Shown: positions 23,258 to 34,735, numbered from the stretch's first letter. The stretch: DNA of 64,000 nucleotides from Paraphoma chrysanthemicola (GCA_020744225.1 JAGMWG010000005.1:1178001-1242000), one strand, 5' to 3'. Numbers and translations are program-made. The notes: generated by a model not told the origin, from the letters alone.

Positions 23258-24975
23258 CTAGACCTTCGATATCTCACCCTCCCCTGATCTGTCCTTCGAC
23301 CGATTTTGGGTGCTCTCTTCTACGGCTCTCTTAAATTCGTCGCGTCGACTTCTCTGGTACACAAGGAGCGCATCTGTTTCTTGATCTCCAAAGCGAAATA
23401 GCAGGTGTGGGAGCTCCGCCAAGTACCTCGCAACAAAAATGAAGTTGACCGCTGCTGGAAACACCTGACCAACAATGTAATCGTTTCGCTCTGACGTCCG
23501 ATTGTTTGAAGACTCCGCATCACCGATTCTGCCAAACGTGTACGCAGCGTCCAGTACACTAGCCAAAGCACAAATGATTCCGAGCAGAATCGGAGCTGCA
23601 ATAAAGTATTGAAATCTTTGGACCAGTTTCCGAACCTCTCTTCTTAGTAAGGGGTTCTCGTCGTTGACGACTCCCGTCAACAAGATTTGCCCGTCAATCT
23701 TGTGAAAGCACTGCCAGCCGCATAAGAACGACAATGCAATGCTAGCACTCGCCACGACGCAACTGATCAAGCCAACATAGCCGTTCTGTATGAGTCCGTT
23801 CCCGGCTGCCAGATTCCATAGTATGCCGACGAGGCATCCGACAACATCGAGAAGCGTCTGGCCTAGACTTTCCACCAGTAGCGTCGGCGCCATAATGTCT
23901 GGTGTCAACGACTGAGCCCCCGGGATTACGACAACTTGCGGGTAATACCTGTCCAGCTTCTCTAGTACGTCGTCACCTGCACTCAACTTTGAAGGATCAA
24001 GATATGGAAATACTTTGCATACGGCGGGAACGACAAGACCGATAAATGCAGGGACGCTGATTGCCCATCGTGCGGACTCGCTATCAATGTTGGGCTTCAA
24101 AGCTGCAAATGCGAGCATGGCGCCTCCGAATCCTTCCAAACCTTGTGCGATGATTCGCGCTGTCAAGCTGATATATACTTGGGCTGTTGAAGATGAGAAT
24201 TTTCCGGCCAAGATATTCCGGAGAAGGCTGAGGCGGAATTTGGATCGAGACAGCGGAAGCAGAGCTGCCACATTGAATGGCTGGCTGTAGTGAGCTTCAA
24301 GTAACTGCTCTAGATCGATGCCGTCGAAGTTTTGTAGATCCTGGTTGGTTGGTTGAATCATGGCTGAAAGTTCCTTCTTGACATTGAAGTTTGGTTTCAA
24401 TGAGAATCCTTCTCGATGCACTTTGAGACCAACGCGTACTCGCATCCGAACATCTGGTTTGGATCTATCATGACGTAGCAGAACCGCTACATGTAAAGCG
24501 CTGGAGTTCGTGGTTTCTCGTGGTCCGGTATTGGCACCGTCTGCCTCCATTTCCCAGATTGCCAAATTCCGGATCGGGTCCGCCGCCAGGTTCCTGGTTG
24601 TGTCCATCACATAGCTATTCACCGAGAATGGACCTGCTCGATCCTTCTGGGTATAACAAATCAGCTACGTATTCTATTGCAGCTGCTTTGATCGATACGA
24701 CGACTCGTTGGACTTACAAATCGCCCATATGGGGCAATGTGGTCTACTTGAAGCTTTTTATTGTCGCCATGCTGACTGAAAGATAGCTCGAGCCTCGCTT
24801 GGTGGATACTGCACTTGGGGTCGGCAGGATGGAACTTTACTGCTAGAACGAGAAGAATCGCTGGGGAACCATCAGCCCCGAGTGTTCCAGCAAGCGCTTC
24901 TCGAACGGTGATTGTTGCGGACGCTTGCCGAAACTCTGCTACCAGACTCGGGTATTCAGATTGCATCCAGGCCAT
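23258..24975 (-). CDS. Uncharacterised multi-pass membrane protein
   Basis: Two exons, 24975-24718 and 24646-23258, join in frame through GTAAGT...CCCAG to give 548 residues; the start is ATG 24975. The N-terminal roughly 200 residues are soluble, with strand-like hydrophobic alternation. From about residue 230 there are several hydrophobic segments, including WAISVPAFIGLVVPAV, VGLISCVVASASIALSFL and FIAAPILLGIICALASVL, then a charged Arg/Glu-rich tail. I recognise no enzyme motif. A fungal membrane protein of unknown function is the most that can be said. It is transcribed in tandem ahead of NMT1 with only 380 bp between them. Confidence 0.8.
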
Positions 24976-25904
24976 GTTAGGGGGATGCTGAAATTGGCCC
25001 AGAATGGTTTCAGGGCTAAGAACCTGGGATAGGTTTGCAATAGCGAGGTTTGAATATCTGATTCAGCCGTTGTGTCTAGCTAGGAAGTGATGTAAAAGTG
25101 AACTACGAGATGCTACAGCATGGCGTCGATAAAATGAAGAGCCAAGAAAAGCATCTCATCAGCAGCCAAAGCGTTCAGTCAGCCCACTTTTCGTGCAGCA
25201 AGATTGACGTGTCACCTCGCTAAAGCACTGCGCATCCAACCAAAAGACGCAATTGCGGGATGCGCGTCCCACCTTTTCACTCTCTATACCGATTGCTGCA
25301 TGCTGCCTCGGAAAGAGGGGTGATTTGACCTGGCAATGGATTGATGTGATGATTGGTGTAGCTCTCCGGTGCTATCTTGCGGCATAGTTCTACGATACTA
25401 TGCTTCTTACACCACATCACTAACGGTCGTTTCTACTATAGTGCATTATGCGTGCCAGGCAGTGTACCCCTGAATTGCTATCCTTTAGCAACTGCAAGAG
25501 GATTAATAAACAGAAAATGTAATTGAAAGCAAATTGGGGTATCATGTACAAACTCCAAAACTTCACCAAAAAAAGGAAGCCGTCCCGAACATCTTTCCGC
25601 GCAGCAACGATCAATCGCGCCATTTGCACTACTCCAAAAACACAATAATTAATCTTCCCCTTTCTGTCTACTCCTCTCCTCCTCCCATCTCCATCCTAAA
25701 CCACTCCTATACTCGCCTCACCGCCCTCATCCCACCACACTTACCCTCCAGCCTCAAAACCCCATCGCCTCAACACCAGCACATACAAATACGTTCGATA
25801 CTCACCATTCGCTCATCCCAAACCCCTAGATGTAGCAGCACGCGTGAGCATGGCTGACACTACCGCCCAGGGCCCCACGACAGCTGAGCCTGTGAGGACC
25901 TACT
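24976..25904. other. Intergenic region with pyrimidine-rich promoter-like tract
   Basis: On the plus strand, 25653-25760 is almost all C and T with few purines. It is followed by an A/C-rich stretch, as in the core promoters and leaders of strongly expressed ascomycete genes. An ATG at 25850 opens a 58-codon frame that I do not credit as a protein. The tract points towards the structured RNA candidate that begins about 150 bp further on. Expression is inference. Confidence 0.4.
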
Positions 25905-26248
25905 GCATGGGAGCGGACGCAAGACCACCCGAAAGTGAACCTCACTTCGCAAATGGTCACCAACCCTCCTTGGCATGCATTCGCAACCTGACACATTGGC
26001 CAGGGAGCCTTGGCTCGAGCCACTGAGTGACATGCGAATATCGCTGCGGGGTCGATGGGGAGGCAGTGGACACCTGAAGACCGTCCCGAGGGACGGAAGT
26101 CGGTGCCTTGCACAGCGCGTTCACCTTCGGGTGAACGCGCTGCGACTTCTCTCAGTGCATATATCAGAACGTGAGTGTAGGAGAAGAGGTCGAGAACCCC
26201 GCACGGGCACCAGAGCACCTGGTAATGGGGGAGCCGCTTCTCCCATGC
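25905..26248 (+). ncRNA. Probable structured non-coding RNA (about 345 nt or longer)
   Basis: Several perfect complementary segments nest here. GCATGGGAG plus CGG (25905-25916) pairs with CCG-3-nt bulge-CTCCCATGC (26234-26248). ATTCGCA (25979-25985) pairs with TGCGAAT (26033-26039). TGCGGGGT (26045-26052) pairs with ACCCCGCA (26196-26203). CCGTCC/GGACGG (26081-26096) closes a 4-nt loop. GAAGTCG (26096-26102) pairs with CGACTTC (26143-26149), enclosing a 13-bp stem (26113-26125 with 26130-26142) capped by TTCG. ACCAG/CTGGT (26209-26223) closes a small hairpin. The C(UUCG)G loop favours the plus strand as transcript. Size and nesting suit RNase P, RNase MRP or SRP RNA, but I could not match their signature loops, so the family is open. 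A TTTT run follows near 26374. Confidence 0.45.
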
Positions 26249-26455
26249 TGGCATTGAGGATTAGAGGGCAACACAGAGACTAGAGCGTTAGTGCGGTGAA
26301 GGACGAGAGGCGTGGATAAAGTGGTGGAGCCCTTGAGAAGAGACAGGATTCGTCGATAGGAACAACAGTCCCAGGTTTTGATCGGTGTCGTAGTTGCGAT
26401 TCGATGTGACCCGTTCAGCGTCGAGACGTGGTACTTCGATGGTGATGCATTCGCT

Positions 26456-28254
26456 TCAACGAGCAAAACGGTAGAAGGGGTGTGCAAGCTGTTGCTGCTC
26501 AGCGATACGAGCTGGGAGATCCTCATACCACTGCTGAACGTCACCCCTAGCGGCGTAGTCTTCGATAGACTTGTCATTAGACGGTGTAGCCACACGCTGG
26601 CTGGGATCGACATGGTTAACGGCCTTGAATATATTACCGAAGGAGCCGTTTGCTTTGACAAAATCCGGGAAGTGCACGTCCAGGGCCCAAGTGTTCTTGT
26701 CAAGCAAATTCAACTTAGGCACAAAGAAGAGGGGAAGTTTGCGATTCAAGGAGGGATGAGTATGCTTGCCTGGGTTGCGCTGGAGCAGCCTGTTGACCGA
26801 GTCGGCGTAAATGTTCTTGTCCGATTGGGAAAGAGGGCGGGGAGCGGTAGCTTGGTTGATCTTGTAATGGAGACCGTTGGAAGGAGTTTCGCAGTACCTG
26901 CGCATACTGGAACGAACGTACTGACGGCTCCAAGGGCCTATAGCAGAGATCCCGTGCATCTCCATGATGCGGATACTCATGATGAGGTCGAGCACAAACA
27001 ACAGCCAGTTGAAGTCCGCGATCATGCATTGGAGCGAAGTACGCAGGTCGATAGTGCGGTTACCCAAATCGATGGTGAAATCACGCTCTTCTTTACGGAC
27101 CTCTTCGATAATCTTCGGCTTTATTTCAACAAATTCGATCTGGAGATTTTTGTACTCAGATAGAATGTCGGCCATCTCGTAGACGTTCATCGTGCCCAGT
27201 TCTCGGAGAGAGTCCATCTGCTTGTAGTCGCGACCCAAATTGACATCAGCAAGGATATTATTCCTGCCAAGCCAGAGTCTGAGGCGGAGAAGTGCGAAGC
27301 AGCCTCGAAGAGTCATGTAGAGTTCAAATGGAAGAGTCTTGCATAAAATTACAGGGGGCGACTTCCACGTGTAGCCATGCTCGATCAGCTGTGTGTCCAT
27401 AAACCGGTAGAGCCATAGAAGGAAGCGCCCAAGAAGCTTGAACGACAAGACCAGGCCATGAATGGCGAAAGGGCTGGGCCTGGCGCAGGCAGCGCAGAGC
27501 ACGTTACAGAAGCCTCGTAGAGCCGTGTTGATGCGCCGCTGAAGACCATGCCTAATTTCCACAAGGGGCTTCTTGAACATCTGGTACAGCGTGCCCGTGA
27601 AGAGCAAAGCTCAAAAGTGCCCACACGACTACATCACAAAATCAGAATCTCAGTATCGCTGCGAAGAAGAAATGGGTGGATTCATGTGCCTACCTTACGA
27701 GTCTTCCGCAGCAAGGACTTAATAGCCTTCGCAGGAAGCTTGAAGTTCTGGAAGACGATCATGTACGCTAGATGAAGCCAACCGAGGAAGAAGACAGCCA
27801 AGAAGATGGCAGCAGCGACGCGAAGCGGAGTCACTCGGAAGTCGACGTCGAAGCCAGCGTCCTGCACCTAGTATGCAGCCGAGATGATCTCATCGTGGAA
27901 AGACAAAGGCTGGTGCAAGAACTGGTCCGGAGAGGTGAAGCCGTGGGTGTCAAGAGACGGAATAGCCTTAGGAGTCGCGGTGGGATAGGAAGGAGTGACG
28001 TAGACGTGGTTAACAGGTGTAGCGACAACTGCAGGGCGATGTTAGCTGAAGTATTCGAGACATTACAAATGGAGGGGTAACTCACCACCGACAGTGACGG
28101 TGACGATACTAGCGACAGGAGGATTATGCGCCTGGAGTTCCAAGCAGAAGTCGATGAGGACGTCCTCAACGCTAGGAGGCGCGACGGCAGAGGATGGGCC
28201 AGAAGGCGCTTTACAACCCAGAAGGGCGCAAGGCAAGAACTTGAAGAGCCACAT
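26456..28254 (-). CDS. Uncharacterised membrane protein; model broken by an in-frame TAG
   Basis: Exon a (28254-28086) starts at ATG and encodes a hydrophobic, signal-like N-terminus (MWLFKFLPCALLG). It is joined through a good 57-bp intron (GTGAGT, branch GCTAAC, TGCAG) to exon b beginning at 28028. Exon b reads well (VTPSYPTATP) but meets TAG at 27870-27868. The same frame then continues with convincing coding sequence, including the membrane segment RVAAAIFLAVFFLGWLHLAYM, to about 27699. A further long frame (27609-26456, about 385 residues, helical, basic, partly membrane) can be joined from donor C|GTAAGG to acceptor TTTTGAG. Either there is an unseen small intron over the TAG, two genes are present, or this is a nonsense allele. 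The function is unknown. Confidence 0.5.
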
Positions 28255-29238
28255 GTCGTGGCAAATCGGGCAGGTGGCCGAAGACCTTGCTCGAACTAAG
28301 GAACTGGGTGGATGGGTAGAGAACTTGTGCGGTCGGGAGTTGCCGAAATTTTCAGGATATTGCAGTCGTAGGCGCTTAGCTGTGGCTAGATGAAACGTCC
28401 AAGATGCTGTAAAGCAATCAGGAGGAGCGAAATGAGAGGGCGCGTGCGAAAACTGTATTGCGGGCAAGGCCGTGGCTGCACAAAACCACGAATTTCCGTG
28501 CCAAGAAGTCACGATAATTAAGCGAGCGCATTGTTGCGGAAATTAGGCGGTCAAAGCGTCCTTTGGCGAAGTTTTGCCGGTCCTGCTTCGCTCGAAGGTG
28601 GGTGGCGTCGTCACTGAAATGAAAGGGAGGTTGGTGGGCTCGGGAAGAGGAAGTCGCGACCAGGTCCAAAGAACATCAAGATTGGTGAACTTGGCCGCGA
28701 GGACACCAGCGATATCGAAGTCTCTGTTTAAGTGTTAGTCATGGTTCGTAGGTGTCTGGCTTACTCTTGTTGTTAATCTGGACGTGCGAACGTAGCTTGA
28801 TGGCCTCCAGCTCACTCCATAACTTCACGCCAAGACTGCTTCAGAGAGTTCCTGATAGACTGGTATCGCTATTGTTATTGCTATGCTGCTTCTCAACTCA
28901 TTTCCTTCCGCCGAGACCGTTCTTCCATCCTACATGACATGAGTATTGACCGTCAAGATATAAACATTAGATCCAGCCTATAGATTCTACCAAATCGCCA
29001 TCAAGACGGTTATGAGCTGAAGAAGGGGATTTAGAAAGGGATGAGATAGGAAATGTTCTGCCAATGCTGGCATGTGATGACATCCGAGCACACTGCTGGC
29101 ACTATCGTACACGATTTTGATAGGGAATGATTTTGATAAATAACAGTTGGAAGAACAACACGCAATGCAAACATGTGGGTATCGCTGGGCTTTGAAAATA
29201 TACGAATGACACAAACGAGCCAACAAATGTCCTTTTGC
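28255..29238. other. Intergenic region with one possible orphan exon
   Basis: On the minus strand, about 28738-28544 is open from TAA to TAA and reads like protein (DFDIAGVLAAKF, DVLWTWSRLPLPEPTN). An intron-like CTAAC...AACAG precedes it, but no upstream exon joins in the right frame. It may be the end of a small gene or unrelated. The rest shows nothing recognisable. Confidence 0.3.
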
Positions 29239-31809
29239 TCATGAAGATGACGATGAAGGTGAGGGAGTGGCGCGAATCGCTGTACCGTTATTGAAGGTGA
29301 TGGTCAACTGAACAAGATCCATCTTGAAGGGACCCATGTTGATGGTGTTTGTGGCAGAATTTCCGTTACGGTTGTTGGTAAGAAAGCTCTGCACAGCCTC
29401 CTGGGCTTTTGCGGCGACGTCGAGCTCGCCAGACTCTTGGAGCGAGAAGAGGACGCCAACACGCGCAAAGTCCAGCGCAGTTGCATTGCTAGAGACTGGT
29501 AGTGTCGGCGTTGCACTGGGCTGGACGGCCTTTTCTCCTGTTGAACGTCCAGGCTCACCAATGGCTTGCCGCTTCACATTTAGCTCCGGAGCTTGAACAG
29601 GATGTGGATGGTGGAGGACAGGCAGAGACCGTGATGGCTCGAGCGTCTGCCTGAGGTTCAAGGAATGCAGGAAGTGCGAATCTGATCGAGAGGCGAGGCC
29701 GTTGAATGTGATAAGCGCATTCTGCGCGGCACAGCTGAGGCTGAGTTCAGAGAAGAGGGAGAGCACGCGGGTCGAGTTTAATGGAACAGCGAAGTCATCC
29801 GCTTCGTTGCCGATTAATCGTGAAATGGCTGTGCCCATCGTTGCATTGTTCGCGGCACCCGCGATGCTCGTGGTAGTGCATCCTGTGGCGTCGTTGTTTG
29901 TGCATTGCGTGCCTGTGAAGCCATTGATGCAAACGCAATTGCAGGTGCGGTCTGAGTTCAAGATCGGGATTCCTCCATTCTGGCAGTTTATGAGTCCGTC
30001 GCATTGTGAGTTACCAGGGGCCAGGGTCGGCGCTGGCATCGCAGAAGTCCTGGAGTTGGACCCGCCATTGCCGCTTCCACTGCCGCTGTTGCCTTGACCG
30101 TCCTGCGCGGCGCTTGAGTTGGCCTTGTTTTGGTTGGGAATGACCACAAGAACGACAGGTATGACCACGGCCGCGGCGATTATGAATAGGAGAACAATCA
30201 ACAAAGTTACAAAAGTCCACATCGGCATTCCACAGCATCTTCGACGATGTCCTGACTTCTCGTTGTTCATCCTCGAATCTGTGAGCCCACCACGCGAATC
30301 ATCCCCGGCAGATGGCCACTTCGACATACGATTGTTGGTAGCATTCGGTGTGCCTGAGCGCAATGGCGTATCCTGACCAGGAGGAGGAAACGCAGCAAGC
30401 ATGTCGGACAGACCAGACTGCCGAACGTCTCTCCGTTCGGGAGCACCAGCTTCCCAAAAGTCAAGTCCCAGTCGGCTGGCAGTCTTCCCGCGATCTAAAT
30501 TAGCTGCCAATCGCGTGGCTCTTCGAATCAGCTCCGGAAGGCTCGTTAGGCTGCCACGAGCTTCAGCATCCCGTACAGCGTCGATGTCGAGTTTTGGGGG
30601 CCTTCGCATTCCTGCACGCTCAGCCAGTGTTGCGGGGCGCATTTCTTGTTGGAGGGGATGACCAAAACCACCAGAGCCGTTTGTGGCCCTCTGGACGGAG
30701 TTCAACGACTCTGACGATGCTGAGGATGCGTCCGCAATCTTCCCATGCGAGGCTGCCAGCATTGCACCTCCGAGTGCCGCGGCTCCTACACCGGCTTTCA
30801 TTTTTCCTGCCCCTTTCTTATTGTCAAGACTATCGACCGACTTGATGGTCATCAAGGATGGTTTGGTCCTCCTTCCCAAGCTGGCTTGCCGGACCAGCGC
30901 CGGCGATTGCTGGACTAGTATTCGGCGGTCGTCGGGGTCCGCTGGAGAGATTGTTCCACGTTCACTCGTTATTGTCGACTCATCATCGGAAGCGTAATCA
31001 TCATTAGGATAGTAATCGTCATTGCGGGATGGGAAAACATTGCTGGATGCAAATGAGCCGTGGCGTGATTGGAACACGTCGGATCGACCTTCTGACTCCT
31101 CGACAATTGGTGATACATATGACATCTGTGTGTAGTACGATGAAGGACCTCTGCGCGCAGATGGCGGAGGTCCTAGCCCGGGGACACGGCGGACTTGCTG
31201 TTGTGCAGACAGTGGTGGTTGTGGTACAGGGAAATCGGGTATCGACCCTAGGGACGAAGCCTCGGAAGCAGCGGAGGAGGTTGTCAATGGACGTGACGAT
31301 CGATACGAAGACGGGGAGAACATCTCATCGTTCTGGTAGCGTTGACCGTATTCGGCAGACGGTGGTTGCAGGTAATCCGGAGAAGCTGGTTGGCCATAGC
31401 CAGGGGAGAGTTGCTGAATGGGGAAATCGTCTGACAAAGGTCGCGCAATTTGTTGGGGCTGTTGTAACCTCTTCGGCGAGCGCGGAGGAATAGCAGGATT
31501 AGAGTCTATCGTTGTGGCGGCCTCGTTTGGAAGAGGCCATTGCGGCGGAGGAGAGACGGAGTCAACATCATCACCTCTACCGGCTGGTCGTGACCGCTGT
31601 TGCTCTGCTCTACCCTGGGCTGAGTATTGTGACACGAGCTGGTTTGGTCTTTGGGGAAGTCCAATGATCTTCGACGTGTCGGGTAACTGGTTGCGCATTT
31701 GCGCCGCTTGCATCCGCTGCCGCGCTGCCCTCACGGAGCCCTTTTGCGCATCTCCATCAGCCCTTGGTCCTGGCGCGCCAACAGGCCGCCCTCTTTGATC
31801 GTAGCTCAT
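29239..31809 (-). CDS. Single-pass membrane glycoprotein with EGF-like domain
   Basis: Intronless gene for 856 residues; the start is ATG 31809. The first roughly 525 residues have no signal peptide and are low-complexity: Gln/Arg-rich, then Ser/Pro/Tyr-rich, so probably a disordered cytosolic tail. A strong membrane segment follows a Cys pair (CCGMPMWTFVTLLIVLL, about 525-555). Beyond it come a Gly/Ser/Asn linker and an EGF-like module (about 600-640; CDGLINCQNGG, CNCVCINGFTGTQC), then a folded C-terminal part near residues 650-850. The predicted topology is type II, with the EGF module outside. Similar fungal proteins are annotated as glycoproteins or EGF-domain proteins of unknown role; a wall-sensing or adhesion role is inference. 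Confidence 0.85.
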   Translation of the reverse strand: MSYDQRGRPVGAPGPRADGDAQKGSVRAARQRMQAAQMRNQLPDTSKIIGLPQRPNQLVSQYSAQGRAEQQRSRPAGRGDDVDSVSPPPQWPLPNEAATTIDSNPAIPPRSPKRLQQPQQIARPLSDDFPIQQLSPGYGQPASPDYLQPPSAEYGQRYQNDEMFSPSSYRSSRPLTTSSAASEASSLGSIPDFPVPQPPLSAQQQVRRVPGLGPPPSARRGPSSYYTQMSYVSPIVEESEGRSDVFQSRHGSFASSNVFPSRNDDYYPNDDYASDDESTITSERGTISPADPDDRRILVQQSPALVRQASLGRRTKPSLMTIKSVDSLDNKKGAGKMKAGVGAAALGGAMLAASHGKIADASSASSESLNSVQRATNGSGGFGHPLQQEMRPATLAERAGMRRPPKLDIDAVRDAEARGSLTSLPELIRRATRLAANLDRGKTASRLGLDFWEAGAPERRDVRQSGLSDMLAAFPPPGQDTPLRSGTPNATNNRMSKWPSAGDDSRGGLTDSRMNNEKSGHRRRCCGMPMWTFVTLLIVLLFIIAAAVVIPVVLVVIPNQNKANSSAAQDGQGNSGSGSGNGGSNSRTSAMPAPTLAPGNSQCDGLINCQNGGIPILNSDRTCNCVCINGFTGTQCTNNDATGCTTTSIAGAANNATMGTAISRLIGNEADDFAVPLNSTRVLSLFSELSLSCAAQNALITFNGLASRSDSHFLHSLNLRQTLEPSRSLPVLHHPHPVQAPELNVKRQAIGEPGRSTGEKAVQPSATPTLPVSSNATALDFARVGVLFSLQESGELDVAAKAQEAVQSFLTNNRNGNSATNTINMGPFKMDLVQLTITFNNGTAIRATPSPSSSSS

Positions 31810-34735
31810 GAGCTATTAAGTAATATTGGCGATGGGTGTGCCTGACGACCGACACAGGTCTACGATGACAAGGCGGCAGGACGTTGATCGAGGAAACTGC
31901 ACGCGCTATTGGAACCTTGCGATGGTTCCAGGATGGCGCGATCAGATTGTGAAGTAAAGACTCCGGTGAGTTGTCAAGTCAATGGCGAGATAGGTTCTGA
32001 GGCCCAGTCGCAGGTATGCGGCGTGGCACGGGCTTTTCTCAGTGGTCAGGAACCTGTCCAGTAGTGCAATTCGCGGGATAAATCCAGTGGTTCCCGGTAC
32101 CTCAGCCGAGTATATTGAGACGCAGAAGGAAGGAAGTCTAGCACCAGACAGAAAAGAGGAGTTTGGCAGGACCAGACCGGTTGCGAGACACAACGGTTCC
32201 TTGCGTCAAGCAGGGCCAAGCTACTGTCTCAGCAGCGGGGAGTGCAGGAAGAAGGGCGCGGCTATCGCGGAGTGCGCACCGCACTAAGAGATGTAGACGT
32301 CTGTTATGCCTTACAATTAGTATTGTCCCTCGCATGCAACATCAGAGGCCACGCTGGCGTGTGCGGTTGAATGGACAGACGCAATGCCGAAGATTCATGC
32401 AAGCCTGTCTACACGACAAACGCTGCTTCAACGATACAATAAGACCGAAAAATGGACGGAAAGGGAAAGTCATGTGCAGACGTGGACAGGAGTCTCTGTG
32501 ACGTTGTTCGTAACAGCGTCGTGCACTAGACTCGCAAATGCGGGTTTCAGAAAAAAACCAAGGACTTACAATATGAGCGTCGTCTGATAAGAGCTCAAAC
32601 AGCACAGGTAGGAGGGTTATCCGTATGAGCAGAGGCCGAAAGACGGGTCGATGGGTTTTGCAGACGGTGGCTGGTGGGATATAATTAACTCGTATCGCAA
32701 GAGCTAGTGATGCAGAGACGATGAACGATGAAAAGAGCGTATTGAAGAGAAAGGAGCGCGGGCTACCTGCGAAAGAGCGTCAAGCTCGCAAAGGAGCACT
32801 CGACTGGCGGTGATCGTCGAGAAAGCGAGGTTGTCGAGAAAGAGGGCGAAGGCAGCGGCACGATGTCTCGCAATACATAGCATACCTGGGCGGGCGGCCA
32901 GGGCTGATTGTGGAACACGCCAGGAAGCTGGGTGCAGAGTCAGATGCACGGACTAGAACGGTTCAATGTAGGAAGCGAAAACGCCACGGCCCTGACGGTC
33001 GTCCAAGGGGCCTGGCGCTGCTTTCTGCTTATTGGACACTGCATGGTGCGACAGACAGCGAGCGCACATGCTCCCGTCCAGCACGAGGGGTGGAGGGCTG
33101 CCGATACGCCATGCGATTGTTGCGCTGAGGTGCAACAACGGCAACATCTTCAGCTGCGCGCGTTGCTGCTGAAAGGAGCTGAGCGATAGACTTCGGCCTG
33201 CTGGTAAGCGTGTGGAGTCTATTTTTTGCCATCAGCATGTCGTGATGTGCCGCGGCCAGGAAGATTCAGTGCATCCCGGCATGGTGTGTTTGAAGCACAA
33301 CCCTGCCTACGCGAGCCCGGCGTGCGAGTCGGTAACACGCGTAGGAGCCGGCGAGAGCAACCTTTTCGAGACGCGTTGTCCTGTACCTGCATATGCACCA
33401 CGCCCCTTCGGTCCAAACAGTGCGGCATCGATTATAGGATGGCTGCAGCATGTGAAGGCTCTTTTTGTCGCAACACGACTGTTTTCGATGCTTCGAGGTC
33501 GCACGCCCTGCGCGATCTGGAGGCGTCTGCCGGCGGGAGACGGTAAGATGAGATGAGTGAGGGGTGCACTTGGGAGTGGTGAAGCACGGTGAGAACCCAC
33601 CCGGCGGGACGGTTTACGCTGGCCCGTTGGCTGCGCGAGCGCGGCTGCACTCAATCTGAGGCGGGGCCAGAGTGTTCAGAGTAGCGATCGGCAAGCGAGA
33701 TCTCGCACCGGGATTGGGGGTACATTATTTTCCATAGCCTCTACCACCCCGTCTTCATCGCTCCACGCCACGCGCGGGACGTCGAGATTGTCCTCAAATG
33801 TCGGCGGACGAAGATACCTGCTCAAATTACCGGCCACTTGGTGCGCCTTCTCTGAAACGTCCCAGCGCTGACGTCTTCCTGCGCTGTTTTGGGCCGTGAC
33901 ACGTGCGCGCAGCCAACGCCGCCTCCGCCATCGTCTTCTTCTGGAAGCATCGCGGTTCCAGTTCGACCGAGATCAGACGCATTCTTACCCCGAACCTAGT
34001 AGACTATGAGCCAGCCCGCCTCGTAGGACCCTCTTGACCCTTCAATACACTTTGGTACACCAATTTGTTCCTAGTCAGTCATCTATGCATCCTGGTCCAT
34101 CGTTGCCTCTTCAATCAAACCTACTCTGCCCAGAATAATTTCAGGCCACCGCGAAGCCTTCTCAACGAACCCAATTCTCCGAGAACCGGGATCAAACCTG
34201 TTGGCATGGGAGCGCACAAGATTACACTGTGCACGTGCGACATCTGAGACCTCTGAGAATGGCTCCTCTCCCAGATTTACTACTGTGCAACAGCAGTTAC
34301 CTTCCCTAGAAGCATACTCGTGCCCGGGAAAGTGCGACAGCACCCTTGGCGGGACGTTACACTACAACTAGGCGTGGCTTCTTTCGTGCTCGGGCTGGGA
34401 GCTGCAATTGCGTGCATGCGCCGACTATGCTTGCGTCTTTGGGTACTTGATCGTTTGTATGCACATCATCTGCACAACAGCTTTAGCTGAGTACGGTTGG
34501 CGATCACATCACCTCTTGCTGGACTGGACGTGACATATGGCGCAGCTCTTACCAGTCTGTTCTTGAGGCACGATTTGCTCTCTTTCGAATGCTCAATGAT
34601 ATCATAGGACGACGCCGTACTTCACTGCAGCAGATCGATAGAGGAGGGCGACAAAACGTCGTCCTTTGAGCAATTCGCAACAGGCATGTTAGCCCTCCGC
34701 GCCTCGCTGGATATACTAACGTGAAGTTGGCATAG
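31810..34735. other. 2.9-kb gene-poor region
   Basis: No frame here has both an ATG start and coding character. Many short frames overlap on both strands, including a TTG-started minus frame at 33307-33654, which reads as low-information Arg/Ser sequence. The left part should be the promoter and leader of the EGF glycoprotein gene. No repeat, transposon or RNA fold stood out. Confidence 0.45.

Noticed and set aside
25850..26026. 58-codon ATG frame after the pyrimidine-rich tract
   Set aside because: It overlaps the paired segments of the RNA candidate and ends without a plausible spliced continuation.
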